Under the pieces are notes generated by a model. The model was not told the DNA's origin and made no database searches. It worked only from the letters and a program-made list of their open reading frames with translations. Of a stretch of 64,000 nucleotides of DNA, positions 33,904-46,495 are shown piece by piece; within the stretch, counting starts at the first letter, position 1, and every line of letters begins with the position of its first letter. Made by a program: the position numbers and the translations under genes. This stretch comes from Athripsodes cinereus. Its lineage: Eukaryota; Arthropoda; Insecta; Trichoptera; Leptoceridae. The stretch covers positions 17,983,290 to 18,047,289 of the forward strand of contig OX388316.1 of assembly GCA_947579605.1 (NCBI GenBank). The letters are read 5' to 3'.

Positions 33904-35536
33904 GGCTTTAGCAGCGCCGGATCAACCGCATTTTGCGCTTGGTTCAAATATATATACTGCGCCCCCCCCCCCAAACTTTTTTGCAAAAAATATTTTCATA
34001 TCTTAGCAAAACTGTATAACACGCAAAAAATAAGTAGTTACATTTCTTATTTGCCACTTTTACAATATGTAATTAGTATCTTATAAAATGTTAGGTATGT
34101 ATCGACCTAACACTATGTTTATTGATAATTGATATACTTAGGTGAAACATATTTAGTATTTTGATATTAAAAAAATTCCCTCAAATACAAGACATTGTTA
34201 AATATGATGAAAAACAACAACAAAATCAAATATTATACTATTATTTCAGTACTTACTTACTTGCGATGTACTCGTATGGAAGTAAATATAGCTACCTACA
34301 TATTCAGGTATTTCATATAAAAATTTAAAAAAAAAAGTTGAAGAAAACTACTACCACACACATAACCTCGAATATAGACACATTAGGTTTTAAATCTCTT
34401 GACTGTTCCTTTTATTTGTAAAGGCTGATACAGCCGTTTATATGTAAATAAATAAAATAACTATTTTAATCAATATTTTAATATATGCCCATAATAACAT
34501 ACCTAATGGTTGCAATATTTTTAATAATTATCTTAGTACTATCACTACGATATTATAATTTATAATCTACGCATATTAAAGCATACGTACCTATTGCGTT
34601 GCGACTACGAAGCGAATTTCATACATTTCATTCGGGTACATTCGTATACACTTCGGTGCATCTTGTCTAAATACGAAGGTAATTCGTGTTCTGACGAACA
34701 TCCAGTGATGTTATACTATATCACTAATTCACTAGGAAGAGTCGATCCGATGAGCGCTCCTTAGACTAAGTAATGTTTATTCATAATCAACCAAACCACA
34801 GATTATTTACGCTAGGTAATATTTATATTTCTGGTTTTTATTTGAAAAATCATAGCGCCCCTTTTGAATGTATTAGTGAGAATCTATGTAGGGCGGTCTT
34901 GGTTGTGTTAGTAGAAGCGCTGGTTCAGTAGGTAATTATTATTATTTCATTCTACAGTATTACTTGGTTGTATAAGACAGCGAAATGTTTAAAAGGCGGG
35001 TTGTATGTATTAGTGAGAATCTATGTGGAAGCGTTGAGGAAGTATTAGTGGCCTAGTGAGACGCAAGGAACAATATTTATTATTCTTCTTCTTATTTCAT
35101 TTTACGGCAATGCACCCGCAATCGAATGAATTATGAACAATATTTATTATTACATATTTCACTTTATTACTCGGTTGTAGGAGCTAGTAAAAAAACGGAG
35201 ATAAAAGATTTGGACCTTTATTATGTATGGAAAAGTTAGAGTACGTAACATTCAAAATTCTTTGAACTCAAATGTGTATATTATAAGTCGATAATGATTA
35301 GGCATTAGAGCGTGTAACTTTTCGCGGGAATTTCAAAAATATGTTCTCTTATAAAACCGATACATTTTGTGATATGTGTAACTTTGTATGCAAGCGGAAG
35401 TACTTTTTATATTATTTATTTATAAAATCTCTGGTTACAACTAAAACTAGAGTTAATCTACGTAGCGCCTTTTACTTTATGCGCCCTGGTGGGCCGAACC
35501 ATTTGAACCTATGGTAGATCCGGCGCTGGGCTTTAG
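33904..35536. mobile_element. hAT-type element, 1617 bp, with 8-bp TSD
   Basis: The element spans 33912-35528 with inverted ends CAGCGCCGGATCAACC (left) and CAGCGCCGGATCTACC (complement of right). An exact 8-bp TSD, ggctttag, lies at 33904-33911 and 35529-35536. An 8-bp TSD and CAG-type ends are hallmarks of hAT transposons. Next to the ends lie GCGCC-rich subterminal motifs, including a run of C at 33963-33972. No transposase frame survives, so this is a non-autonomous or decayed element. Its right half carries a degenerate duplication: gtattagtgagaatctatgt occurs at 34872 and 35009. Confidence 0.9.
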
Positions 35537-35860
35537 GTTTATCATCTAATGAAGCAATGGAAAAAAACACCGCGAAAACCATTAACGCTCTAGGTATGCT
35601 GGTTTGCAAGCTAGCATTGAAAAAATTGTAGGTATCGGTAGCATATTATTTTTCAATATGTTAAAATACAAAAGTAAACTGGTTAAAATGGAACTGTAGG
35701 TTATTGTGTTTTAGCATGAAAATAAGTAGTTATGTTATAAATTTTAATCATCCATAAAAGGTCTATAATTTTAAAAATAAGAAGTCATGCACTTTAAAAT
35801 AAGAACTCAAAATGTTCCATCCATTGTTTACTAAGTGGAAATCGATTAGATTCAAGATCA
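35537..35860. other. AT-rich DNA between two elements
   Basis: Nothing assignable in this 324-bp gap. Confidence 0.5.
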
Positions 35861-36468
35861 GGGGCCCAATTCTCCAATCTCGATTGATAAATGTCGCCTG
35901 TGAGATATGTCGATTGAAAAACTCGCACGAAAAGTCGAATGGCAGTCTACGACCCTATTCTTGACGCCAATCGAGATTTAAACGGTCGACATTCGAGAAA
36001 CTACCGGCAACGTCGCACTTTTGTATGTTTTTGTATGTGGTCATCGAAAATTGACATATATTTATACTTTTTTCACGAGATGGCGCTGATGGCGCTTTCG
36101 TGTGGGGAGGCACGTGACGCACAAAGATGGCGCTTTTATATCAGGACTCACAAGTCACAATAAATATCAAACTTTTCGTTATATTTTTATTTAAACTAAA
36201 ATACTTTATAAATGCGGCATCACTTTATTTTATTTTATACCGTTTGCGAAAAGTAAACGACCATTGAGTGACTCACGGCGGCCATTTTTACCAATTTTTG
36301 ACATGTCGATTGGTATGAGTGGTAAAACACCACTCGACAAATTCTCGCATGACATCGTGTGACATTTGTCATCTACGACTTTCAAGAATAGGGTTTTAAA
36401 GAAATCGTTCGAAAGCAATAAAATCTCGCTTACGACATCCATCAATCGAGATTGGAGAATAGGCTCCC
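35861..36468. mobile_element. TIR element, about 608 bp, superfamily open
   Basis: Inverted ends GGGGCCCAATTCTCCAATCT (left) and GGGAGCCTATTCTCCAATCT (complement of right) continue into CGATTGAT and ATGTCG on both sides. Further in, accctattcttga recurs in inverted orientation at 35951 and 36383. I could not fix a target duplication. GGG-starting ends would fit PIF/Harbinger, which makes a 3-bp TWA duplication, but that is not seen. The 60-85 codon frames inside show no transposase motif. Confidence 0.75.
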
Positions 36469-39111
36469 AGTTTATTTTAAAAATCAACCAATCACAATTG
36501 TCAACAGAAAATAAGATGGAGTGCTATGGGTTGAGATTAATGCGAGTTTATCGCTTCGAGTAAAAGATAACACTTATTTCAGATGAATAAAAATAAAAAA
36601 GAATTGATGACACGACCGATTCTTATCCAGTGATTTTCTTCAGAACTTTGCGACAAATATTTTTTTTATAAACCTAATTGTGATCAATGATTGATGAAAA
36701 ACGTATATATAGAGGCTCTCAACAATGATATCAGTAAGGATTTCACGAAAGAAAGTAACTTATATAATATATTGTAAATTGAATACGGTGCTTGTTGATG
36801 ATGATGATGGATGATTTCTTCAGCGCCGTTTAATGGAGAATCCATCACAAGGGCGCGGGAAGCTCTGTTGGACGAGCGATGTCTTCAGTCTGCTCATGAA
36901 TGTTAATATATTTGTATTTTGCATGTGTATATTGATATAGGTACACATTCATTTAAAATATTCATCAGCGACACTCGCGTTCTATAGTTTTATTGTAGTT
37001 TTCACCCACTATGTGTTGTGGATGGCGATGTTGTGTTGCCGTCTCTGTTACTCATTGCAGGACACTAGATATACACTACTAGACCGTAATTCTTACAAAC
37101 GGTTGTTCAGGACACATGTTTGGATTTCAGAACTGATAGAAACGGTAAATGTAGCACAATTATGATATATAACAATTTTTGAAGTTGTCGATTTGTAGAT
37201 ATTAAATTTAACGCAAAACTCGATTAAAATTAGGAGATGATGCACATTAATAATGATTTTATTTTGCAATACGAACGGTAAAAACGGATATTTATCCAAG
37301 AGCTATGGTGATGCGTGACGGCTGCTATGAATAGCGCCTGTACACTTGTTATCATATATGTAGGTATTTCCAGTTTTGGAGAACTTCACTCTTCTCACTG
37401 TCGTTACTTCATAACATAGCTAGAAAATATTATTATTATCTTTAAAATGTCACTCTGCACTGAGACCTTAAGAGCAATAAAAAAATAAATGTATCTAGGT
37501 AAGAGAAAGATAGCTGGGCTGGCTATTCCTCTTATGGCAGAATAAATAATAACGCTGGCTAAACTATATACTTACTCCATGACAAGTAGAAAAATGTAGT
37601 AAGGAGCAAAACGATGTTACATCAGCTATTTTCAACTCAATAATAAAGCTTCGGAAAAATAAACAATCTCGTGAAATACTATTTTTTACATTTTCTTTAT
37701 ATGTCAGTCTTTGTGCGACATATTAATTCTCCCAGGATGCCTTTTGTTCTGTCTAAAAGTTTTCTAAATACCCACTGCGACAGAGATCTACAAATTGCCA
37801 CGTGTTCTGTCAAAAATGAGTATTGTATTATTAATCACTTGGGTTTTATTAGGTGAGAAAGTTGTTTTTGTTATTTCTATGTTTTATTTATGGTACATAT
37901 TAAAAAAAAATACTTAATTAATAAAAAATACACAACACAAAAAACATAAATTAACTACACATCTTTACATATGTATCATTCTTCTTCAAGTTATTATTAT
38001 TGTTGTTATTCCAATACATTTTTGTGTAAATTAAGGATATACTTTGAAATCAGCTTTTTTAAGATGACAGTGGATTGTGTGCAGAAACGTTAATCTCTAG
38101 TAAAAACTAGTGGAAATACGACAATGTATTTAAGTAGGTACGGAATATTGTAGTAAATCTCGTGTAGTATTTATGATTTTATCGTTTACCATGATGCTTT
38201 CCATTGAAATAAAATCAACCAAATTAAATGTAAAATAATACTAGTATCGAAGCGACCTATCAATTTGTAAAACGCGAATGCATATGCATTTATCACCATC
38301 ATAATATGCACTTGTATAATAGGCATATGAATTCTTGTTTAACATATTAAATACTTTACTATATTAGAATTGATCAAGACACACCAATCTGATCGCATAA
38401 CTAATATAATGTCAAAAATATTTACTTGTACTTGCAGAGAGACTGCTTTAAACTAGTATTTTTATTATTCACAAATTTAAAGTGAAAATGTCAACTGCTA
38501 GAATTCGAGAATGAAATATTACGGTAGTGTAAGGTTTTAATGCACTTCAGTTCTTTACGTAGTTCACCATTGTACGTTCATTATTCAAAGTAGAAATTAT
38601 AAAATGTCTTACTTTAAAGATATCAACCTACGTTCTTACTCGTGACTTTCCTTTATTTTACTTTACCGATAGGGAGATAAATTGAAATTATGTATGTTTA
38701 AACAATGTTAAAATTATATTCAAATTATTTTATATATTCAAAATATCTATATTTATCAAACACTCGAAAACTTATGGAAAAGAATGGAAAACCAATTCTT
38801 TGCCGGGTGTTCCACGGAACTTTATTAAAAATACATTTTTATTTCAACATTTAATCATAAAAGTATTGCGTTATGTATGAGTAATTTGTTTACTAACATA
38901 TTCATGATACAGAAAATGTTAAAACATTACAAAAAACTGTTATTTTTCTTTTTACGACTACATGAGCTAACGTATACAGTAAGTATACTGAAATTTTATA
39001 ATAAAATTAATTAATTTAAGCTTTTTCCATGGACGCAGATATCCAATAACACTCTCTGAATGATTCGAGTTCAAATATAGACGGTACCTAATTTAAAGGA
39101 AATACATACAT
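36469..39111. other. AT-rich DNA, nothing firmly assigned
   Basis: A GC-richer patch at 36797-36895 (gatgatgatgatgg, then tcagcgccgtttaatggaga, then caagggcgcgggaagc) looks repeat-derived but matches nothing else here. No gene is visible. Confidence 0.4.
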
Positions 39112-39415
39112 AATATACATACCATCACGCCGCTTCCCTTGCGGGGTAGGCAGAAAGGATCGAGCGCCACTTCCTTCTATCCTTGCACACATCTTTCACT
39201 TCCGTCACTGTCATACAATTCCTCATGCATGCTCTCCTGTTCAATGTGCTCAACACGTGACCGTCTAGTAGGATTTGATTTAAATGATCTTGTCATTTGA
39301 TCCTCGGACGTCCACGTCTCCGGGCACCATTCCTCTCAGCCAAATATATCTTCTTGGTCATTCTGTCTTCATTCATTCTTTCCACATGCCAAAATATCTT
39401 GTTGTTTTAATAACA
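39112..39415 (-). mobile_element. RTE-B LINE, 5'-truncated
   Basis: The minus strand gives GHVERMNEDRMTKKIYLAER (after repairing one missing base near 39386), NGARRRGRPR, then the QILL..HVLSTLNRRACMRN segment and a (GTATG)-like tail at 39105-39121. It is very close to the copy at 21098-21336 over the shared 220 bp, so both belong to one subfamily. No clear TSD. Confidence 0.8.
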
Positions 39416-39771
39416 TCGATAAAAAAATGTTTTACGTACAATATTCCTGAATTATTTTTGCAACAAGTATAACATTAATGCACCTACATAATATAGTGAA
39501 GCATTCTCGTTTTGTTTTATCCTGGTTCTGTTTATATTATATTTACTTAACATTCAACTTAAAAAGCTTTTTCATCAGTTTTGTTTGTTATTTTGTTTGA
39601 TATACACGGAGACTCGAAGAGCATTTGAATATTATAAGTAGTAACACAACGAAAAGTGTAGGGATGGGCCACCTTATACATTTGTAGAAATGTATTATCA
39701 GCACACTGTTTGAACACAAAACAGATAATGTTTATTTTTAATTATAAGTAGCATGTGGGCTAAAAAATACA
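39416..39771. other. AT-rich DNA, nothing recognised
   Basis: No assignable feature. Confidence 0.5.
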
Positions 39772-40025
39772 TACATCCCACTACGGTACATAACTCGTCG
39801 GGTAGGCAGAAGAGATCTAGCGCCATTTAGATACTCCTGCCCTTGCAAACGCTTTTCGCGTCCATCACATTAATCCAGTTACGCATTTATACTCTCCTAT
39901 ATATAGTATTCAGAACCTTTTCATCCTTGAAAACCACATTTTCAAATACTCTTTCTCCAAGTTATGCATTTTTTTGAAGACGCTGTTCTCTTTTATTCTT
40001 TCCATATGCCGAACTACCATAATTT
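39772..40025 (-). mobile_element. RTE-B LINE relic
   Basis: On the plus strand it mirrors the copies at 21121 and 39122 in order: gtcgggtaggcagaagagat, ctagcgccatt, ccttgcaaacgcttttcgcg, tccatcac and attctttccatatgccgaac. Frames are destroyed by many changes. It is an old insertion. Confidence 0.65.
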
Positions 40026-41741
40026 ATTCATTTTGGTTTCAAAATCGATAAGTATAGTATTAATTTTCCAACAATTATGATGCTTATGACCTCTAAAATG
40101 TACAAATTCCAAGCTTAAGTTATAATTTGATATACGTTCAAAATGTTGTTCAGGTTAAGTAATTTTGTAAAAACATTAAAGTGAGGCAATTCAGTCCACG
40201 CGTGACACGGAGAGTTATTGTCAAGATATTTTATGTAAAAAATTCAAATGATAATGTCAGAGGTTCTCTATAAATTCTTACTGGAATAAACTTTTGATCT
40301 TTTGAGTCAAGAGGCGGCACTTACAAAACGCCGCTTGATTTTTTCTCATTATGTTTCCAATTTGTAACTTTAGAGTGTATAAGTATTTTCTATAAGTGTT
40401 TCTATTTTTCTACGGTATAATATTTTTACAAAAAATGTTTTTCTTAAATATAAGTAAAATAGTTTAAATAAAAGTAAAACTGTATAATGTAAAGAAGCAA
40501 TTTAGAGGTGCAACCATTTAGGTATCTAACTACCTATATAAAACAAGAAATTTGGGTAGTTACTTATGTTTTAGTCAACATTTGGGTTAAAATCAAACTC
40601 ATTTGATGTTATTTTTTTCGTTTTTCTTGATTTTTTTTTTAAATTTTGGTTTCGACACTAATGCCATTCACAATAATAAATGTAAAACTCTAAGGCAGAA
40701 AACTCAAGAGAAATGCAAGAAAGTTACATTATTAATACATAACTTATTTGGTCAAATTGTTGGCCAAAAATGGACTTTACCTATATATAACTTTCAGTCA
40801 GCCTATACAATAGGTACTAGCAAGATTTTATAAGCTTTTGATTTCATGCACAGCCACGTTAACTATTTCGGCAAATTACTTCTTAGATGCTATTCAGACG
40901 ATGGGATGTGTATCGTGGATAATTTAATTACCGATAAAGCATGGCAAACTTTTTTACATTCACGCGGTTTGTTTGGATATGTCAAATATTTCTATAGAGA
41001 TTATATATCAGTGTATACGTTAATATTGTAGAAATAAAAACAAATATGAATATGTATAGGTTTAGATGAAAATTATGTATTTTAAAAATGTAACTTGGAG
41101 TGTTTAAGCACTAACTATCTACCAATATTTTGGTTATAGATATAGCTGTTATAAAAAACTTTAAAAATAAAGTTGCTGTATTAATAACCGTAATATTAGA
41201 ATGCACATCGGTTATATGAGAATATTATGATTGCACTATGAGTGCATGCACTTAAAAATGTATCTACCTAAATTGTTGGTAAATCACGTTGATATGGAAA
41301 TTTCCTACATATTTTCGATATTTAACCCATTGCTAAAGCTTTCAAATTATATCTCTATGAAACAGTAGTAACGAAGTTAGTTTTATGTGAATTTAATTAC
41401 CCTTTAAACTGCGAAGCCAATTATTAAGGTTATTATCATTATAAGTTACGTCAGCGGATGCTTTCAGGTTTTCTTCAAGTCTTAGGCTTTATGGCCGTCA
41501 TTAAGTCCTACATGTGGATCCTTTGGAATAAATTAATCTTGACTGACAATAGCCTTTTTGAATGGTTACTAATAATCTTATTTATTCAGAACTTACGATA
41601 TTATTATCATCTCGTATCATAGTTTTTGAAAATATGGAATAGTAAAGATAATAATAATTATTATATTTTATTGTTAATCTTATATTGTGTTCAAAATGTA
41701 GAATCTAATATTGTTTTGTTAAATAAATGAGATATGAGAGA
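40026..41741. other. AT-rich DNA, one short hairpin
   Basis: A hairpin tcaagaggcggc..cgccgcttga lies at 40307-40338. No gene or repeat family is recognised. Plus frames of 60-76 codons at 40603-41031 show no domain. Confidence 0.4.
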
Positions 41742-41866
41742 TAATAATAATAAACTCTATTGTGCTCAAAACACAAACATATAAACAGATTATAAATACC
41801 AATAATTATCATGCACAATGGGCGAGTTTATCGCATGTAACGATATCTTCCAACTAACCCAAAGAT
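41742..41866 (-). mobile_element. Jockey-like LINE 3' end
   Basis: The minus strand reads tgggttagttggaagatatc, then gttacatgcgataaactcgc, then ccattgtgcatg, then about 60 bp to gagcacaatagagtttatta and a (TTA)n run. The first block is the same as at 56044-56095. Confidence 0.65.
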
Positions 41867-43577
41867 CTTCTTTTGAAAGTTTTTTTTGCCTTTATCACAA
41901 ATCTTTTTTAACTATTATATTTGCGGGTTTTATATTTTCTCAATCTTTTGTATTTTCTGTTAACTTATCATTTATTAGGTAGGTACATATTTTTTTTTAT
42001 TTTGAAAAAAAAAATACATCTTTAGAAATGAACGATGAAAAAACAAGTTTTACAAACAAAAGTGAAATAAAATCACTTAACAAACAATATTTCACAAGTA
42101 AAATTACGTAAATTTGTAAAAACCCTTTAGAAAAAAGCAAGATGTTGTTCCAATGCTTACTAAGACTGGTGTCGAGCACTTTATCATAGTAAAATTATCA
42201 AATTTTCGGAATGCACTTTAAGAAGGAAGGTGTTTATGGATTGTTTATTGGCAAAAGTTGTTAATATGCTGAATGTATGTATGTTTAATAGTCAAAACCA
42301 ATTCATAAATATCGGGACACCTTCCTTGTTTTCTCATATAAGGGTACACAATCTGCTGCACTGTGTAAGTGAAATAGAGTGTTTTTATCATATCACATTC
42401 AGACAATCTTAAAATAATAATACTTTTGATATCAATAATCGTATTGTCACAGTTTATATAAAGAAAAATGAAGGTAGCTACATACTGAAAATTCGTTTTT
42501 ATTCGTTACTTAATAATTCCATATAATGTATGTATGACTTGTTGGTATGAAGATAAAAATTCCACATGAATGGTAAATTGCCACATTTCCGTAAAGCACC
42601 CGTTATTTCCGTTATTACTTCCCGTTAGCCACAGCTGATGGAAATCGTTAAGTCGTAATAATAACTCCGTTTAATGCTGATATACGAGTATGTATTGGAA
42701 TTATGAAGCTTTTAGTGGAACTAAATGACAAACTATTTATAATATTATTACAATTGTCATAATATTTACTCTATAAGTTTGTTTGTAGATACTTCAAAGA
42801 ATATCTATTTAAAATAATTAGTTCGGTTAAATTCCTAAGATTTTCTGCTGCAACCATCATCAGACATGAGAAAAAGAAATGCCTACAAGATTCAGGAAAT
42901 ATTACGCGAAGGCGAGTAATTGAAGATAAGAAAATGTTGTCGATCTTACTTGATGGAATTTCATGTTGTATTGGTGATATTTTGTAGCAATATGTATAAG
43001 TTGACATCATGTCCTTCCAGAATACTTGACATTTTAAAAGCTCTGTTTAAATTTTAATGCGAAAGAGGGTCGTTGAGACTCTAAATAAATAGCGACTATT
43101 TCAACATTCTTAATCATTGGAAATTCTGAAAAACATGGCATATGACTAATACTGTACCTTATCGATACAACCATATAATTATGCGTATTGTGAGGGTGTT
43201 TGGAGGTGTATCTGAATTTGCTAAAAACCCAAATTTATATAATAAAATAACAAATCACTGATGCGATGCCGCTAGTAAAGAGAAATAATATCATTAATTT
43301 GTACGAGATATAAATATAATAGGAGAATCAAAAATTCCATGTTGATGATGTCAAATGAATTATAAATTATTCTATATCATTTTTATATCTACAACACCAC
43401 TTTTAATTAGCAGATATTGCTCTGGGGTAAAAAATAACGAGGAAAATCACTCTGCAAAAAATTACGTATTGCAGATATTATGAATTACGTAATAATATTG
43501 ATGTATTGGATATTTTTAATAGCACACTGGTAGGTAAAGAAAAAGTTTTCTCTTTTATTTTGCACGTTATTAAGTAA
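41867..43577. other. AT-rich DNA, nothing recognised
   Basis: No assignable repeat. A 79-codon minus frame at 42771-43010 has no domain. Confidence 0.45.
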
Positions 43578-44479
43578 ATTGTGACTAGAGGGTTACTCCC
43601 GGGAATTCCCGGGAAAACCCTCTAATTTTTATTTCCCGTTTCCCGGGAAAAAAACGAATCCTTTCCCGGGAAAAAATACAAATTATTAGTCATGCAGATT
43701 GCCATACCGATACCGAAATCTTTGTTTAGTTAACTGTAATAGTCGTGATAAACTTGTAGAAGCTGACGAATATTTTGATATGAAAATATGAAAAATAATA
43801 TTTATTACCAATATAAGTGTTATACTTTAAAAAAAAAACTTAATTATAGCTTCAATGTATTCGTTTGAAAGAAGCATAATTATTCTAAATATAATTCGAA
43901 ATCGGAGGTGTGTTTGGCCGACAATGTATAAGAATCCTACAATTTTTCATGTTTTTTTTTACATATTTCGAAAAGTTAGATAGTTCTTAAAAATATTAAT
44001 GCAGCCAACTGTCATTTTTTTTGTTTTATTCATGGATATTAACCGATATAAAAAATCTTTTTTTGTCGAAATTTCTCATTTTTTAAAGTCAAAAATCTTT
44101 AAAAAGCTTTGCCAAAATCCATAACATTTTTTTGCTTGATAGGATGATCAAAAATTAAAAGTTTATATATTTTGTAAACAATTTTTATTTTGATATTACA
44201 TAGAGTACCTAAATAAATCTCGTCAGAGAGCTATTTAGTTTTTTTTAAGCAAATTACTTATATTAGTAACAAAAATTTGATTTTTTTTTATCAAATCAAA
44301 ATGTTTGCAAGAGTCAACAAGTTATGAGAGTTTTTATACCAAATTTGTTGAAAATTGAATATTTATAAATATAATAATGAATTTCCCGGGATTCCCGGGA
44401 ATTCCGGGAAAATCATTTTAAAATTTCCCGTTTCCCGGGAACAAAAATAATCCGGGAAAAGATACCCTCTAATTGTGAC
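43578..44479. mobile_element. hAT-type MITE, 886 bp, CCCGGG-rich ends
   Basis: The element spans 43586-44471. Ends are TAGAGGGTTAC (left) and TAGAGGGTATC (complement of right). An exact 8-bp TSD, attgtgac, lies at 43578-43585 and 44472-44479. Both subterminal regions carry repeated motifs of the type tttcccgggaa in both orientations (43598-43672 and 44381-44458), in sharp contrast to the AT-rich core. An 8-bp TSD and clustered subterminal repeats fit the hAT superfamily. No coding frame, so it would depend on a transposase encoded elsewhere. Confidence 0.9.
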
Positions 44480-46246
44480 TAACATATGAAATCTTTTTTA
44501 TAAAATTTTACTTTTGGTACCATTTTTATATGTAAAAAATTATTGGCATTCCCGTTTTAAGGAAGTAAAAAAATATACTAAGGGTGGAATAATGTAGAAT
44601 GAATGTATACTTGAAACTACGCAACTTCCTTGTGAAAACATATTATGTGTGGAGTGTCTTATAAGTCTATAATTATATGGGTATTATAATACGACTAACC
44701 CACTTATACATGAAGCTTACTATTATAATTATAGATATCTGATGATTGTTTTAGGATTCATTTTGTTAGACAGATTTTTATTTTTATTCAATAAGTGATG
44801 TCAAAGAACAAAATTTATTACATATCATTTATCAACCAGTAAAGTTATTCTAAAAGACTATATTATTTTTATGTGAATACGTGTACCTGCCATGAGTTGT
44901 TCTCTTTTCACGTTTCAATTGGTTTCGTATTGAATACTACTTCGAAGATATTATTTTTCCTTTAAACAGAAGGAATGGAAATCTTTTTGAATATTTAAAC
45001 ACAATTGGGTTTCATGTCTGTTGAATGATTTATGTCTAACAAATCAGTTCGTTTTATGTGAGACGTATAGCGTGTGTAATGTGGTGTAAGGTAATATTTG
45101 AAATATCGTCGTTGCATATTCAAAAAGGGACATGTGAATTCATAAATGTTTTGACATTTCCAGAATAAACTGCTTGTTATGACATCATAACCATTTTATA
45201 AAGTGATTCTAAGTATCAAATATTAAAAATCAATAATTAAAGAATAATATCACATGCCAATAAAAAGTCCTAACTACAATTTTAATGCCTTAATGAACAG
45301 TTTTAAAAGAGTATGCCCAAATAAAAATGTGTGCACATGTCTCTTTTTGAATATGCAACGACGATATAACAAAGTGATAACTGTCAGTCTTCAATTTATG
45401 TTATACACAACGTTATTAAATTGTTACAAGTCTTGAATTCAACGCAAGATTTTGATAAATAATATATATAAACACTTTTTTTCCGTCCATATGGGAGGTA
45501 AAAAATACGCAGAGGAAATCTAGAAAGAATTTTGGCAAGATGATCTAATTATGCGGCAAATGAAGCAATACTATGAAGTTCTCCAAAATAAGAATAACTC
45601 TCTAATTACCTCAGTGTGTGTGAAGATCCAATGAATTTAACTATGTTTAACATTAAAGATTTATGATGCCGATATTAGAGAAATGAATGTCGTGTGAAAG
45701 GGTCTCACCATTGACATAATATAACCGTTTTGAATGGAAATTGCTGTTTTTCTCCATGTGATCCCAAGTGGTGTACTAAAAGAAAATTATATAAGCTCTA
45801 AGTTTGTATAAAAGTTCTTATCCTAATCATGCATCGAAACTTTCTACCCATTTCATAGTTTTATAATTAATAAATTACGGCTGTTCGTACGTGTTGAGCT
45901 TTATAAGAAATTGTATTTTTAAATTTAATAACTATGTACTACAAAGGAAATGGTGAAAAAATAAATCAGAACTGAATAAATAAAACAGCAAAGATTTTAA
46001 TTAAGATATTTCACTTTTTATATCTGTTTGAGAATGCTGACCAAATCAAAGGTATATATACTCGTATTATTCTTTTTATTCAATTTATACAGGGATATTA
46101 TCAGAAATAATTAAAATTAACGCTTCAGTAATTTCAATCATTATTATTACTTGTGTTTCTGCAAGATATATTTTGTATTGTGTCTGGTATTTCTAATCAA
46201 TAATATAACTATACAATGCAAATCTATTTAATACATAAGAAGTAAA
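44480..46246. other. AT-rich DNA, nothing recognised
   Basis: No assignable feature. Confidence 0.5.
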
Positions 46247-46495
46247 CATAATACTGGAAAGACGATAGACCTGGTTAGATCATGTTATGAGAATGTCCAG
46301 TGATAGTTGGCCAAAGAGAACATTGTTCTTCTGTCCATAAGGGTTCAAACGGCTGGGACGTTCCTCTTTTAAAATAAATCCTTCCTATGACAACGACATC
46401 AGAGAGCTAGGAATGTTGTGAGAAAAGGTGACTCAATAGAGTGGAGGAGGCTGGTTTCTGACCTGTGCTCCCGAGAGGAGAGTTAAAGAGTGAGA
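46247..46495 (+). mobile_element. RTE-A LINE relic
   Basis: Order conserved: cataatactggaaagacgat, gagaatgtccagtgatagtt, ggccaaagagaacattgttc, ctatgacaacgacatcagag, gtggaggaggctggtttctg, and cctgtgctcccgagaggaga. Many substitutions and a shortened acgcaattggcacag block. The GAT tail is barely visible. Older than the copies at 502 and 7608. Confidence 0.7.

Noticed and set aside
35939..36487. Transposase remnants in frames inside the TIR element
   Set aside because: No DDE-like or helix-turn-helix pattern; the frames are short and overlap on opposite strands.
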